Part shown: positions 44,048 to 51,927 of the stretch, in pieces | Position numbering within the stretch: position 1 is the stretch's first letter | Layout: each line of letters begins with the position of its first letter | Origin: Ferrovibrio sp046297895 | GTDB lineage: Bacteria > Pseudomonadota > Alphaproteobacteria > Ferrovibrionales > Ferrovibrionaceae | DNA length: 64,000 nucleotides | Assembly: GCF_046297895.1 (NCBI RefSeq) | Contig: NZ_JBKBHC010000002.1 | Coordinates: 248,001-312,000 of the forward strand | Reading direction: 5' to 3' | The notes under the pieces: model-generated | What the model saw: only the letters and a program-made list of their open reading frames with translations | Told to the model about the DNA's origin: nothing | The model's database searches: none | Position numbers and translations under genes: made by a program

Positions 44048-44472
44048 CGATGATCTGCCGCCAGCAGGCGGCCGCCCCCCGCTTTGACTGTTTATTCGGC
44101 ATCCTAGTCTGCTTCTTTGACGCCGCACCACCTGAATTATCGCTACAGCCCGGACATGACGCCCGCATGACCGCCGCAGGGGGCACGTCGCGGATTCGCG
44201 CGTCAGCCGCGGCCGTCGGAGTGCAGGTGATGGTTGCAGAAAAGCAAGGACCCACCCTCACCTGCAATGGTCCGAATGGTCCATTCATGGCCGCGAGGCG
44301 TCGTGGCCTCTGCGCAAGCCTGTACCGTTCCGCGCAGACAGATGCCCCTTTTCGCGCCAGCCCATTTTCCGCGCGACATGGTCTTGCCAAATCCGGTCAT
44401 ACGATGACAAACTATTTTCAGTGCGCGGTTCCTCACACCGAGGAGCGCATGATCCAACGGGGAGATTATCGA
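44048..44472. other. 425-bp intergenic region upstream of the TRAP operon
   Basis: I see no gene. It contains the perfect inverted repeat TGCAGGTGA (44222-44230) / TCACCTGCA (44258-44266) with a 27-bp spacer, a tandem direct repeat AATGGTCC (44266-44273, 44275-44282), and the dctP ribosome site GGGGAG just before 44473. The tail (44395-44455) is AT-richer and may hold the dctP promoter. Confidence 0.6.
44222..44282. repeat. Inverted and direct repeats upstream of dctP (candidate operator)
   Basis: Perfect 9-bp inverted arms TGCAGGTGA and TCACCTGCA are joined at the right arm by two copies of AATGGTCC with a 9-bp period. The position, 190-250 bp before the TRAP gene, fits a regulator binding site for the transport module. 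Confidence 0.45.
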
Positions 44473-45459
44473 ATGTCTTACAAGACGTGGCTTTGTGCCG
44501 CCGTTATGGGCGGCGCGCTGGTGGCCGGTGCGCAGGGTGCGGCGCTGGCCCAGACCAAGTGGGATCTGCCGGGCGCCTATCCGGCGGGCAACTTCCATAC
44601 CAAGAACATGGTGCAGTTCGCCGAGGATGTGAAAAAGCTGTCCGGCGGCAAGCTGGAGATCACCGTGCATCCGGGCGCCTCGCTGTTCAAGGCCCCAGAG
44701 ATCAAGCGCGCGGTGCAGACCGGCCAGGTCCAGATCGGCGAAGTTCTCATGGTCAACATTGAGAACGAAATTCCGATCTTCGGCGCCGACGGCGTGCCCT
44801 TCCTCGCGACCAGTTTCGATGCCGCCGCCAAGCTGTGGGCCGCGCAGAAGCCGCTGATCGAGAAGAAGCTGGCCGACCAGGGCATGACCGCGCTGTATGC
44901 CGTGCCGTGGCCGCCGCAGGGCATCTATTCCAAGAAGGACATCAACAAGATCGAGGACCTGAAGGGCGTCAAGTGGCGCGCCTACAGCCCGGCCACCTCG
45001 CGCATCGCCGAACTGGTGCAGGCCCAGCCGGTGACCATCCAGGTCGCCGAACTGGCGCAGGCGCTGGCCACCGGCGTGGTCGACACCATGATGACCTCGG
45101 GCGCGACCGGCCGCGATTCCAAGGTCTGGGAAAGTCTGACCCATTATTATGATACCCAGGCCTGGATCCCGAAGAACCTGGTCTTCGTGAACAACGATGC
45201 GTTCAAGAAGCTGGATGCCGCCACCCAGAAGGCGGTGAAGGACGCCGCTGCCGCCGCCGAGAAGCGTGGCTGGGAGACGTCGAAGGTCGAGACCGAGTCG
45301 GCCAAGGCCGACCTGGCGAAGAACGGCATGAAGGTGCAGCCGCCGAGCGCCGAACTGAAGGCCGGCCTGGAGAAGGTGGGCGCCACCATGATCGAGGAAT
45401 GGATCAAGAAGACCGGCGCCGATGGCAAGACCATCGTCGACAACTACAGGAAGATGTAA
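44473..45459 (+). CDS. dctP: TRAP transporter substrate-binding protein
   Basis: A 328-aa periplasmic DctP-type protein. The signal peptide covers residues 1-26 (cut after ALAQ). The mature protein starts KWDLPGAYPAGNFHTKNMVQFAEDV and has KVWESLTHYYDTQ and the helix with conserved Arg near VKWRAYSPATSRI, which in the family binds the ligand carboxylate. So it captures an organic acid (type unknown) for DctQM. ATG 44473 has GGGGAG upstream; longer frames run into the intergenic repeats. The aminotransferase and RidA genes in the module suggest an amino or amine-bearing acid. Confidence 0.93.
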   Translation: MSYKTWLCAAVMGGALVAGAQGAALAQTKWDLPGAYPAGNFHTKNMVQFAEDVKKLSGGKLEITVHPGASLFKAPEIKRAVQTGQVQIGEVLMVNIENEIPIFGADGVPFLATSFDAAAKLWAAQKPLIEKKLADQGMTALYAVPWPPQGIYSKKDINKIEDLKGVKWRAYSPATSRIAELVQAQPVTIQVAELAQALATGVVDTMMTSGATGRDSKVWESLTHYYDTQAWIPKNLVFVNNDAFKKLDAATQKAVKDAAAAAEKRGWETSKVETESAKADLAKNGMKVQPPSAELKAGLEKVGATMIEEWIKKTGADGKTIVDNYRKM

Positions 45460-45465
45460 ATCCCA

Positions 45466-45494
45466 GCCGGGCGGGCCTGAAAAACCCGCCCGGC
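45466..45494 (+). terminator. Hairpin between dctP and dctQ (attenuator-like)
   Basis: A perfect 10-bp GC stem GCCGGGCGGG/CCCGCCCGGC with a 9-nt loop, seven bases after the dctP stop. The T tract after it is weak (ATTT), so partial termination or mRNA 3'-end protection is likely. This would give more binding protein than permease. Confidence 0.6.
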
Positions 45495-45534
45495 GCATTT
45501 CTGCCAACGCGTTTTCCCTGCCATCGAGTCCTTC

Positions 45535-46044
45535 ATGCGCTCTCCGCTCGAACCGCTCTACCGCGCCAGCCTCTGGCTGGCTGGCCTGTTCATGATCGCG
45601 CTGCTGGCGACGATCATCCTCAGCATCCTCGGCCGCCAGTTCAACTTCTATATCCGCGGCATCGACTCCTATGCCGGATACTTCATGGCGGCGGCCTCCT
45701 TCCTCGCCCTGGCCGGCACGCTGGCGAAGGGCGACCATATCCGCGTGACGCTGGTGATCAGCCGCTTCGCCGGCAAGTCCCGCCGCGGGCTGGAGCTCTT
45801 TTGCCTCGCCCTCGCCGTGCTGATCAGCGGCGCCTTCGCCTTCTACAGCGTGAAGATGGCCTGGTGGTCCTACAAGTTCAACGACATCAGCACCGCCAAC
45901 GATGCGACGCCGCTGTGGATTCCGCAGCTTGCCATGGCGCTCGGCACGGTGATCTTCTGCATCGCTTTCGTCGAGGAACTCGTCCTCGTCCTGCGCGGCA
46001 AAAAGCTTGACGGCCAGTCGAGCGAAATCTCCCACACTGAATAA
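45535..46044 (+). CDS. dctQ: TRAP transporter small permease
   Basis: A 169-aa protein with four helices (about 14-36, 48-68, 85-105 and 128-152), the DctQ fold. YFMAAASFLALAGTLAKGDHIRVTLV is the family's central block. It assists DctM in Na+-coupled import of the DctP-bound substrate. It lies 12 bp before dctM and after the hairpin at 45466. Confidence 0.92.
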   Translation: MRSPLEPLYRASLWLAGLFMIALLATIILSILGRQFNFYIRGIDSYAGYFMAAASFLALAGTLAKGDHIRVTLVISRFAGKSRRGLELFCLALAVLISGAFAFYSVKMAWWSYKFNDISTANDATPLWIPQLAMALGTVIFCIAFVEELVLVLRGKKLDGQSSEISHTE

Positions 46045-46056
46045 CAAGGCCGCTCC

Positions 46057-47367
46057 ATGGACCAGATCGTCATTGCCGGCTTCCTGATTGCCGCCCTCTT
46101 CGTCCTGTTCGCCGCCGGCCTGTGGATCGGGCTCGGCCTGCTGGCCTGCGGCTGGCTGGCCATGGCCCTGTTCACCTCGCGCCCGGTGGGCGATGCCATG
46201 GTCACCACCATCTGGGGCGCCAGCTCGAGCTGGACGCTGACCGCCCTGCCGATGTTCATCTGGATGGGCGAAATCCTGTTCCGCACCAAGTTGTCGGAAG
46301 ACATGTTCCGCGGCCTGGCGCCGTGGATGACGCGCATTCCTGGCCGTCTGCTGCACACCAACGTGATCGGCTGCACCATCTTCGCCGCCGTGTCCGGTTC
46401 GTCTGCGGCCACTTGCGCCACCATCGGCAAGATGAGCATCCCGGAACTGCGCGCACGCAAATATCCCGAAGACCTGGTGATCGGTACGCTGGCCGGCGCC
46501 GGCACGCTGGGCCTGTTGATCCCACCCTCGCTGATCATGATCGTCTATGGCGTGGCCACCGACGTCTCGATCTCGAAACTGTTCATCGGCGGTGTATTGC
46601 CCGGCATCATGCTGGCCGCTTTGTTCATGGGCTATATCATCGTCTGGGCATTGCTGAACCCGGGCCGGATTCCCAAGCCGACGGAACAATACAGCTTTCG
46701 GCAGAAAGTCTGGGCCTCGCGCCACCTGCTGCCCACGGTCGGCCTGATCATCGCCGTGCTGGGTTCGATCTACACCGGCATCGCCACGGCCACCGAGGCC
46801 GCCGGCCTGGGCGTGGTCGGCGCGCTGATCGTGGCCAAGGCGCAGGGCACGTTGACGTGGAAGACCTTCGCCGAAAGCCTGCTGGGCGCGACGCGCCTGA
46901 GCTGCATGATCGCCCTGATCCTGGCCGGTGCCGCTTTCCTCACACTGGCCATGGGATTCACCGGCCTGCCGCGCCATCTGGCCGACTGGATCGACAAGAT
47001 GGACCTGAGCGCCGGCGCGCTGATCGTCGTGCTGATGGTGTTCTACATCATCCTGGGCTGCTTCCTGGACGGCATCTCGATGGTCGTGCTGACCATGGCC
47101 ATCGTGCTGCCAATGATCGAACGCGTCGGCATCGATCTGGTCTGGTTCGGCATATTCCTGGTTCTGGTGGTGGAGATGGCGCAGATCACGCCGCCGGTCG
47201 GCTTCAACCTGTTCGTGCTGCAGGGCATGACCGGGCACCAGATCACCTACATCGCCAGGACAGCCCTTCCGCTGTTCCTGCTGATGTGCGTGGCGGTGGC
47301 CCTGATCTATTTCGTGCCCGGATTGGTCACCTGGCTGCCGAATCAGATGATCGGCGGCGCCAAGTGA
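46057..47367 (+). CDS. dctM: TRAP transporter large permease
   Basis: A 436-aa DctM with about 12 helices and two re-entrant elements. Family blocks: GAVSGSSAATCATIGKM-like stretch (AAVSGSSAATCATIG near 108-122), GAGTLGLLIPPSLIMIVYG, and ITPPVGFNLFVLQGM. It forms the transport channel, using the sodium gradient. The last codons overlap the RidA-family start (GTGA), so the next gene is co-translated. The substrate is not evident. Confidence 0.95.
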   Translation: MDQIVIAGFLIAALFVLFAAGLWIGLGLLACGWLAMALFTSRPVGDAMVTTIWGASSSWTLTALPMFIWMGEILFRTKLSEDMFRGLAPWMTRIPGRLLHTNVIGCTIFAAVSGSSAATCATIGKMSIPELRARKYPEDLVIGTLAGAGTLGLLIPPSLIMIVYGVATDVSISKLFIGGVLPGIMLAALFMGYIIVWALLNPGRIPKPTEQYSFRQKVWASRHLLPTVGLIIAVLGSIYTGIATATEAAGLGVVGALIVAKAQGTLTWKTFAESLLGATRLSCMIALILAGAAFLTLAMGFTGLPRHLADWIDKMDLSAGALIVVLMVFYIILGCFLDGISMVVLTMAIVLPMIERVGIDLVWFGIFLVLVVEMAQITPPVGFNLFVLQGMTGHQITYIARTALPLFLLMCVAVALIYFVPGLVTWLPNQMIGGAK

Positions 47368-47729
47368 GCCAGGCAATGCTGCCGATTACCCGCTTCCCCG
47401 GCATGGCGCCGGGCCGCAGCCGCGCGGTTGCCTACGGCAACCTGGTCTTCACCGTGGCCGTGGCCGATACGGCCGAGCAGGACATGCGCAAACAGACGCA
47501 GGAAACGCTGGCCAAGATAGACCGGCATCTGGCCGAGGCCGGCACCGACAAGTCCCGCCTGCTGTCGGTGACGGTATACATAGCCGACATGGCCCAGAAG
47601 GCGGTTATGAACGATGTCTGGCTCGGCTGGGTCGACCGTGCCAACGAGCCGCAGCGCGCCTGCATCGGCGCCACGCTGGAATATCCGCATATGATCGAGA
47701 TCGTCGCGGTCGCCGCGACGAAAGACTGA
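47364..47729 (+). CDS. RidA family deaminase
   Basis: A RidA/YjgF-type protein of about 121 aa. RidA proteins hydrolyse reactive enamine/imine intermediates made by PLP enzymes. Visible features are the VAYGNLVFTVAVAD strand region, the LLSVTVYIADM helix-strand and the late AYPQR-like NEPQRACIGATLEYPHMIEIVAVAA with the conserved Arg. GTG 47364 is favoured because it overlaps the dctM stop; ATG 47376 is possible but lies too close to the AGG. Fusion to a TRAP operon next to an aminotransferase supports a role in amine catabolism. Confidence 0.88.
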   Translation: MSQAMLPITRFPGMAPGRSRAVAYGNLVFTVAVADTAEQDMRKQTQETLAKIDRHLAEAGTDKSRLLSVTVYIADMAQKAVMNDVWLGWVDRANEPQRACIGATLEYPHMIEIVAVAATKD

Positions 47730-47751
47730 CGCGCCGGCCTGGAATCTGGAC

Positions 47752-48309
47752 CTAGAAACTCGGTGGCGTGCAGGCGCTGATCACCTCGCAGGGTTCCTTG
47801 CCCAGGTTGCGGAAACGGTGTGGCTGCGCGCTTTCGAAATAATAGGCGTCGCCCGGTCCCAGCACGCGGGCCTGCCCGGATACCGTCACCTCGATGCGGC
47901 CGCGGATCACCACGCCGCCCTCCTCGCCCTCGTGCCGCAGCATGACGCGGCCGGTATCGGCACCGGGCGCGTAACGCTCGACCAGGATCTGCAGGGCCCG
48001 TCCGCTCAGGTCGGCGCCGACCTGGCGGTAGCTGATCTTGCCTTTGCCCACCTCGGCCAGTTCGTCGGCGGTATAGAAGGCCTTGCGCGGCGCCGGCTGG
48101 CCTTCCATGGCGAAGAATTCCGCGAGGCTCATCGGCAGGCCGTCCAGCACCCGCTTCAGGGCGCCGACAGAGGGATTCATCTGGTTGGACTCGATCAGCG
48201 AAATGGTGGCATTGGTGACGCCGGCCCGGCGGGCCAGTTCGCGCTGGGAGATCTTGCGGGCCAGCCGCGCGCTTTTCAGCCGGGCGCCGATGTCGATTTC
48301 GGGGGTCAT
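47752..48309 (-). CDS. XRE family regulator with C-terminal cupin (PuuR-like)
   Basis: A 185-aa protein: HTH_3 domain (IGARLKSARLARKISQRELARRAGVTNATISLIE near 6-40) and a cupin sensor (GDAYYFESAQPHRFRN near 152-168, with EGEEGGVVIRGRIEVTV before it). E. coli PuuR is of this build and represses putrescine catabolism. Here it sits between a TRAP/RidA operon (convergent) and a divergent amino acid aminotransferase. It likely represses the aminotransferase gene and itself through the palindrome at 48331-48346. ATG 48309 is preferred over the longer frame to 48375. Confidence 0.92.
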   Translation of the reverse strand: MTPEIDIGARLKSARLARKISQRELARRAGVTNATISLIESNQMNPSVGALKRVLDGLPMSLAEFFAMEGQPAPRKAFYTADELAEVGKGKISYRQVGADLSGRALQILVERYAPGADTGRVMLRHEGEEGGVVIRGRIEVTVSGQARVLGPGDAYYFESAQPHRFRNLGKEPCEVISACTPPSF

Positions 48310-48330
48310 GCCGCTGCCGCCTGTTTGCTT

Positions 48331-48346
48331 GTTAAATATAGTGAAC
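48331..48346. promoter_or_regulatory. Palindrome in the XRE/aminotransferase gap (candidate operator)
   Basis: GTTAAATATAGTGAAC is symmetric at 12 of 16 positions and sits 22 bp before the regulator ATG. The minus strand contains a -10-like TATATT (48340-48335) inside it, so a bound repressor would block its own gene. The match to the XRE-cupin protein is inferred from position. Confidence 0.5.
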
Positions 48347-48467
48347 ACTCTGGCGGCAAGCGGCAGCAGAATCAACCGGTTGCCGAAGGCAAGAAAAGCG
48401 TTGTTTCGGCATCCCGAACTCCCCGATTATCGGCGGAGCCATACCCCCGTGCCAATCGGAGACCTCG

Positions 48468-49796
48468 ATGTCCGCCAATCCCGCCGCCGTGCCCAACGAC
48501 CTTGAATCCTGGTGGATGCCCTTCACCGCCAACCGCCAGTTCAAGGCCAAGCCGCGCCTGCTGGTGGGCGCCAAGGACATGCATTACACCACCCATGATG
48601 GCCGCCAGGTGATCGATGGCTCTGCCGGGCTGTGGTGCGTGAATGCGGGCCATTGCCGCCAGCCGATCGTGGACGCGATCAAGAAGCAGGCCGAGGAGAT
48701 GGACTTCGCGCCCACCTTTCAGATGGGCCACCCCAAAGCCTTCGAATTTGCCGCCCGTCTGGCCCATCTGGCGCCGGGCGACCTGAACCACGTCTTCTTC
48801 GCCAATTCCGGCTCCGAGGCCGTGGATACCGCGCTGAAAATCGCCATCGCCTATCACCGCGCGCGCGGCGAGGGCGCCCGCACCCGCCTGATCGGTCGCG
48901 AGCGCGGCTATCACGGCGTGGGCTTCGGCGGCATCAGCGTCGGCGGCATTGTCTCGAACCGCAAGGTATTCGGGCCCATGCTGGCCGGCGTGGACCATCT
49001 GCCGCATACCCACAGCCTGAAGGACATGGCCTTTTCCAAGGGCCAGCCCGACTGGGGCGCGCATCTGGCCGACGATCTGGAACGCATCGTTGCCCTGCAC
49101 GATGCCAGCACCATTGCCGCCGTGATCGTCGAGCCGGTGGCCGGTTCGACCGGCGTGCTGGTACCGCCGAAAGGCTACCTGCAGAAGCTGCGGCAGATCT
49201 GCGACAAGCACGGCATATTGCTGATCTTCGACGAGGTGATCTGCGGCTTCGGGCGCACGGGGGCCGCCTTCGGTGCCGATACCTTCGGCGTGATCCCCGA
49301 CATGATGACCGTGGCCAAGGGCCTGACCAATGCCGCCGTGCCGGCCGCCGCTGTTTTCACGCGCAAGCATGTGCATGAGGCTTTCATGCAGGGGCCGGAG
49401 CACATGATCGAACTGTTCCACGGCTATACCTACTCGGCCCATGCGCTCGCCTGCGCCGCCGGCATCGCCACCCTGGACCTCTATCGCGACGAAGGCATTT
49501 TCGAGAATGCCAAGGCGCTGTCGCCGTACTGGGAAGACGCCGTGCATAGCCTGAAGGGCGTGAAGAACATCATCGATATCCGCAATATCGGCATCATGGC
49601 CGGCATCGAACTGGCGCCGCGCGAGGATGGTGCGGGCAAGCGCGGCTACGAGGTTTTCGTGAAGGCCTATGAGAAGGGCCTGATGGCGCGCCTGACCGGC
49701 GACACCATCGCCCTGTCGCCGCCGCTGATCCTCAAGAAGCAGCATATCGACGACATCTTCGGCATCCTGAAGGACGCCATCCAGAGCGTGAACTGA
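48468..49796 (+). CDS. Beta-alanine/omega-amino acid:pyruvate aminotransferase
   Basis: A class III PLP aminotransferase, 442 aa. The N-terminus (SWWMPFTANRQFKAKPRLLV), HVFFANSGSEAVDTALKIA, ARGYHGV-like RGYHGVGFGG, IFDEVICGFGRTG and AKGLTNAAVP (PLP Lys) line up closely with Pseudomonas omega-amino acid:pyruvate transaminase as recalled. It should move the amino group from beta-alanine or a similar omega-amine to pyruvate. It is divergent from the XRE-cupin regulator and part of a module with a TRAP transporter and RidA. A terminator follows at 49825. Confidence 0.9.
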   Translation: MSANPAAVPNDLESWWMPFTANRQFKAKPRLLVGAKDMHYTTHDGRQVIDGSAGLWCVNAGHCRQPIVDAIKKQAEEMDFAPTFQMGHPKAFEFAARLAHLAPGDLNHVFFANSGSEAVDTALKIAIAYHRARGEGARTRLIGRERGYHGVGFGGISVGGIVSNRKVFGPMLAGVDHLPHTHSLKDMAFSKGQPDWGAHLADDLERIVALHDASTIAAVIVEPVAGSTGVLVPPKGYLQKLRQICDKHGILLIFDEVICGFGRTGAAFGADTFGVIPDMMTVAKGLTNAAVPAAAVFTRKHVHEAFMQGPEHMIELFHGYTYSAHALACAAGIATLDLYRDEGIFENAKALSPYWEDAVHSLKGVKNIIDIRNIGIMAGIELAPREDGAGKRGYEVFVKAYEKGLMARLTGDTIALSPPLILKKQHIDDIFGILKDAIQSVN

Positions 49797-49824
49797 CCCG
49801 CAGCCCGGTCACGCCGCCACGGAA

Positions 49825-49855
49825 AAGCCCGGCCCAGAATCCTGGGCCGGGCTTC
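49825..49855 (+). terminator. Terminator after the aminotransferase gene
   Basis: A perfect 13-bp stem AAGCCCGGCCCAG/CTGGGCCGGGCTT (49825-49837, 49842-49854) with a 4-nt loop and a short T/C tail. Confidence 0.8.
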
Positions 49856-49880
49856 CTTGCATCTGCGGCCTGTTTGCGCG

Positions 49881-50471
49881 TCAGCCCGGCAGCTGCTGGT
49901 CGTATTCCCGGTTCAGGCGATCAAGGATGGTCCAGAAGCTCTGCACCGGCCGGCCGTTCAGCCGGTCGATCAGGGCCGCGACATGGACATGCCAGCCGGC
50001 CGAGACGCTCAGCATGTCGCCACGGCTGGCCAGCCGGCGATGGGTCAGCACCAGCAGCACATCCTTGCCGCGCGGCGTGAGTTCGAAGGTCACTTCCGAA
50101 CTGGCGCCGCATCCGGCCTCGCCGCCATCCACGGGCTCGCCCCAGGTCATGGCCAGCAGACGCGGTGGATCGAGCTGGGTGATGCGGCCGCCATGGGCAA
50201 TCGCCCCGGTGTATTTCTGAAAGCGCTCGGGCACCGGTTCGCCTTTCGGTGCGAGGTCTCCGTTGCGGAATTCCAGTGCCACGCGCCCCCCGACGCGCAG
50301 GTCCATGGTCCCTGCCGCCAGCCAGGTAGCGCGCTTCTGCGGGTCGGTGATGTACTGCCAGACGCGGTCAATGGGTCCCGGCAGCAGGCGCTGAAACCGT
50401 ACCGCGCCCGATTCGAGCACCGTTCCGTATGAGTCGTTGTCGATCACATGCTTCATGGAGAGATCGTTCAT
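49881..50471 (-). CDS. SRPBCC/AHSA1 domain protein
   Basis: A 196-aa protein with the START-like fold of AHSA1-type proteins: VRFQRLLPGPIDRVWQYITDPQKRATWLAAG, then GGRVALEFRNGDLAP and a long C-terminal helix (GWHVHVAALIDRLNG). Such proteins bind hydrophobic ligands or regulate metabolic steps; the role is unknown. Its ATG overlaps the ArsR stop by 4 bp, a common pairing of ArsR regulator and SRPBCC protein. Confidence 0.88.
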   Translation of the reverse strand: MNDLSMKHVIDNDSYGTVLESGAVRFQRLLPGPIDRVWQYITDPQKRATWLAAGTMDLRVGGRVALEFRNGDLAPKGEPVPERFQKYTGAIAHGGRITQLDPPRLLAMTWGEPVDGGEAGCGASSEVTFELTPRGKDVLLVLTHRRLASRGDMLSVSAGWHVHVAALIDRLNGRPVQSFWTILDRLNREYDQQLPG

Positions 50472-50803
50472 CGCTTGCTTCCTTTCGCTTTCCCCTTGGC
50501 CGGGGCCGGCTTGCGCAACTCTTCTTCCAGGGCATCCAGCCGCGGCGCCCAGAAACGGCGCACACGGTCGAGCCAGGCATCGATCTCGGCCAGGCCCTCG
50601 GGGTTGAGTTCATAAATGCGCCGCTGGCCATCGACGCGCACCCGTACCAGCCCGGCCTCGCGCAGGACTTTCAGGTGCTGTGACACGGCCGGCGCGGAGA
50701 TCGCGAAGCCCTCCGCGATCTCGCCGGCGGCGCGCTCGCCGCGGCCGAGCAGTTCGACGATCTGACGGCGGGTGGGATCGGCCAGGGCGGTGAAATGTTC
50801 CAT
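50468..50803 (-). CDS. ArsR family HTH regulator
   Basis: A 111-aa winged-helix regulator: FTALADPTRRQIVELLGRGERAAGEIAEGFAISAPAVSQHLKVLREAGLV is the DNA-binding domain. No metal-binding ELCVC motif is present, so it probably senses something other than a metal. A basic tail (KPAPAKGKAKGSKR) follows. It is co-transcribed with the SRPBCC gene. The upstream 50811-50844 region has symmetric AT-rich repeats that may be its operator. Confidence 0.92.
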   Translation of the reverse strand: MEHFTALADPTRRQIVELLGRGERAAGEIAEGFAISAPAVSQHLKVLREAGLVRVRVDGQRRIYELNPEGLAEIDAWLDRVRRFWAPRLDALEEELRKPAPAKGKAKGSKR

Positions 50804-50820
50804 GGCTCTTAATTTAATAT

Positions 50821-50844
50821 AATACTTAATTAAGTCAATACTTA
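50821..50844. promoter_or_regulatory. Repeats upstream of the ArsR gene (candidate operator)
   Basis: AATACTTA occurs at 50821-50828 and 50837-50844, a 16-bp repeat, around the palindrome CTTAATTAAG (50825-50834). The region is strikingly AT-rich and lies 18 bp before the ArsR ATG. Confidence 0.5.
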
Positions 50845-50886
50845 TTTATATGGAAAAATGGCTGCATGCCGCCCCGCCTTGGGGTT

Positions 50887-51294
50887 TCAGGCCTTTTTCT
50901 GGACCGCCCCAGCTTCCTGCAGCACCTCATTGGCCGCCTTGAAAGCATCGAGACCGGCGGGAATGCCGCAGTAGATCGTGGCGTGCAACAGCACCTCCTT
51001 GATCTCGTCGACGCTGACGCCGTTGTTCAGCGCGCCCCGCACATGCAGCTTGATTTCCGGCGCCCGGTTCAGGGCAGTGAGCATCGCGAGGTTCAGCATG
51101 CTGCGCGTCTTGCGGTCCAGCCCCGGCCTGTCCCAACCATAGCCCCAGCACCATTCGGTGGTGATGTGCTGAAATGCCATCATGAACTCGTTGGCATTGG
51201 CAAGCGAAGCATCGACATACTCCCTGCCCAGCACCTCGCGGCGCACCTTCAGCCCGGCCTCGAACAGCGCCTTGGTTTCGTCTTCCTTTGCCAT
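50887..51294 (-). CDS. Carboxymuconolactone decarboxylase family protein
   Basis: A 135-aa CMD/AhpD-like all-helical protein: RREVLGREYVDASLANANEFM, DRKTRSMLNLAMLTALN, and LHATIYCGIPAGLDAFKAANEVL. A single Cys in the YCG motif region recalls the PcaC type; the CxxC pair of AhpD peroxidases is absent. True 4-carboxymuconolactone decarboxylase activity is possible, but no other pca gene is nearby. It is the last gene of the dgt / isomerase / CMD run, 18 bp after the isomerase. Confidence 0.88.
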   Translation of the reverse strand: MAKEDETKALFEAGLKVRREVLGREYVDASLANANEFMMAFQHITTEWCWGYGWDRPGLDRKTRSMLNLAMLTALNRAPEIKLHVRGALNNGVSVDEIKEVLLHATIYCGIPAGLDAFKAANEVLQEAGAVQKKA

Positions 51295-51312
51295 ATCCTC
51301 ATGCTCCTTCTG

Positions 51313-51912
51313 CTAGCCGCGCGCCAGCCGGCGGTCGACGAAGTCGAGCCTGTCCTGGCCCCAGAAGATTTCGCCATCGACCACATAGGATGGTGCGCCG
51401 AACACATTGGCGTCGATCGCCTGCCTGGTGCCCCGGCCATATTCGGCCTTGACCACCTCTTCTTCCGCGGCCGCAAAAAGCCGCGTCGGATCGAGACCAC
51501 ATTCTGTGACGATTTCTTCCAGCACATCGGGATCGGAGATGTTGCGATCCTCGGCCCAGACGGCGCGCATAACGGCATGCGCCAGCGCCACGGCATCGGC
51601 GCCGGATTCGCGCGCCGCGATCACCAGTCGCGCGGCCAGCGCTTCGTCAATCGGGAAGAATGAAGGCTGCAGATTGAGCGGCATGCCAAGATATTCGCGC
51701 CAACGCTTCAGTTCGACAATGCGATAGGCCTGCCGCTGCGGCGCCCGCTTGGCCAGCGGCAGGCCGCCGCTGACTGGAAAAACCTCCGCGGCAGCCATCG
51801 GAATGATCCGTATCGCGGCACCGTGGCGCTTGGCGATTTCGGCAAATCGCTGCGAACCGAGATAGGCCCAGGGCGATGCCAGGAATACGTAATAATCGAT
51901 CTGCTTCGCCAT
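51313..51912 (-). CDS. 2-hydroxychromene-2-carboxylate isomerase-like DsbA-family protein
   Basis: A 199-aa thioredoxin-fold protein of the kappa-GST/HCCA isomerase type. DYYVFLASPWAYLGSQRF holds the active Ser/Pro region in place of the DsbA CxxC, and VFGAPSYVVDGEIFWGQDRLDFV is the family's C-terminal block with the cis-Pro. It probably binds glutathione and isomerises an aromatic breakdown product or detoxifies. It lies 15 bp after dgt. Confidence 0.9.
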   Translation of the reverse strand: MAKQIDYYVFLASPWAYLGSQRFAEIAKRHGAAIRIIPMAAAEVFPVSGGLPLAKRAPQRQAYRIVELKRWREYLGMPLNLQPSFFPIDEALAARLVIAARESGADAVALAHAVMRAVWAEDRNISDPDVLEEIVTECGLDPTRLFAAAEEEVVKAEYGRGTRQAIDANVFGAPSYVVDGEIFWGQDRLDFVDRRLARG

Positions 51913-51927
51913 TCTGTCCTCCGGTCG

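Noticed and set aside
44203..47376. A roughly 1057-codon open frame on the minus strand, antisense to the TRAP operon
   Set aside because: The plus-strand dctP, dctQ and dctM have clear family motifs, signal peptide and ribosome sites. The antisense frame is rich in His, Gln, Arg and Asp as expected from GC-rich shadow reading, with no motif.
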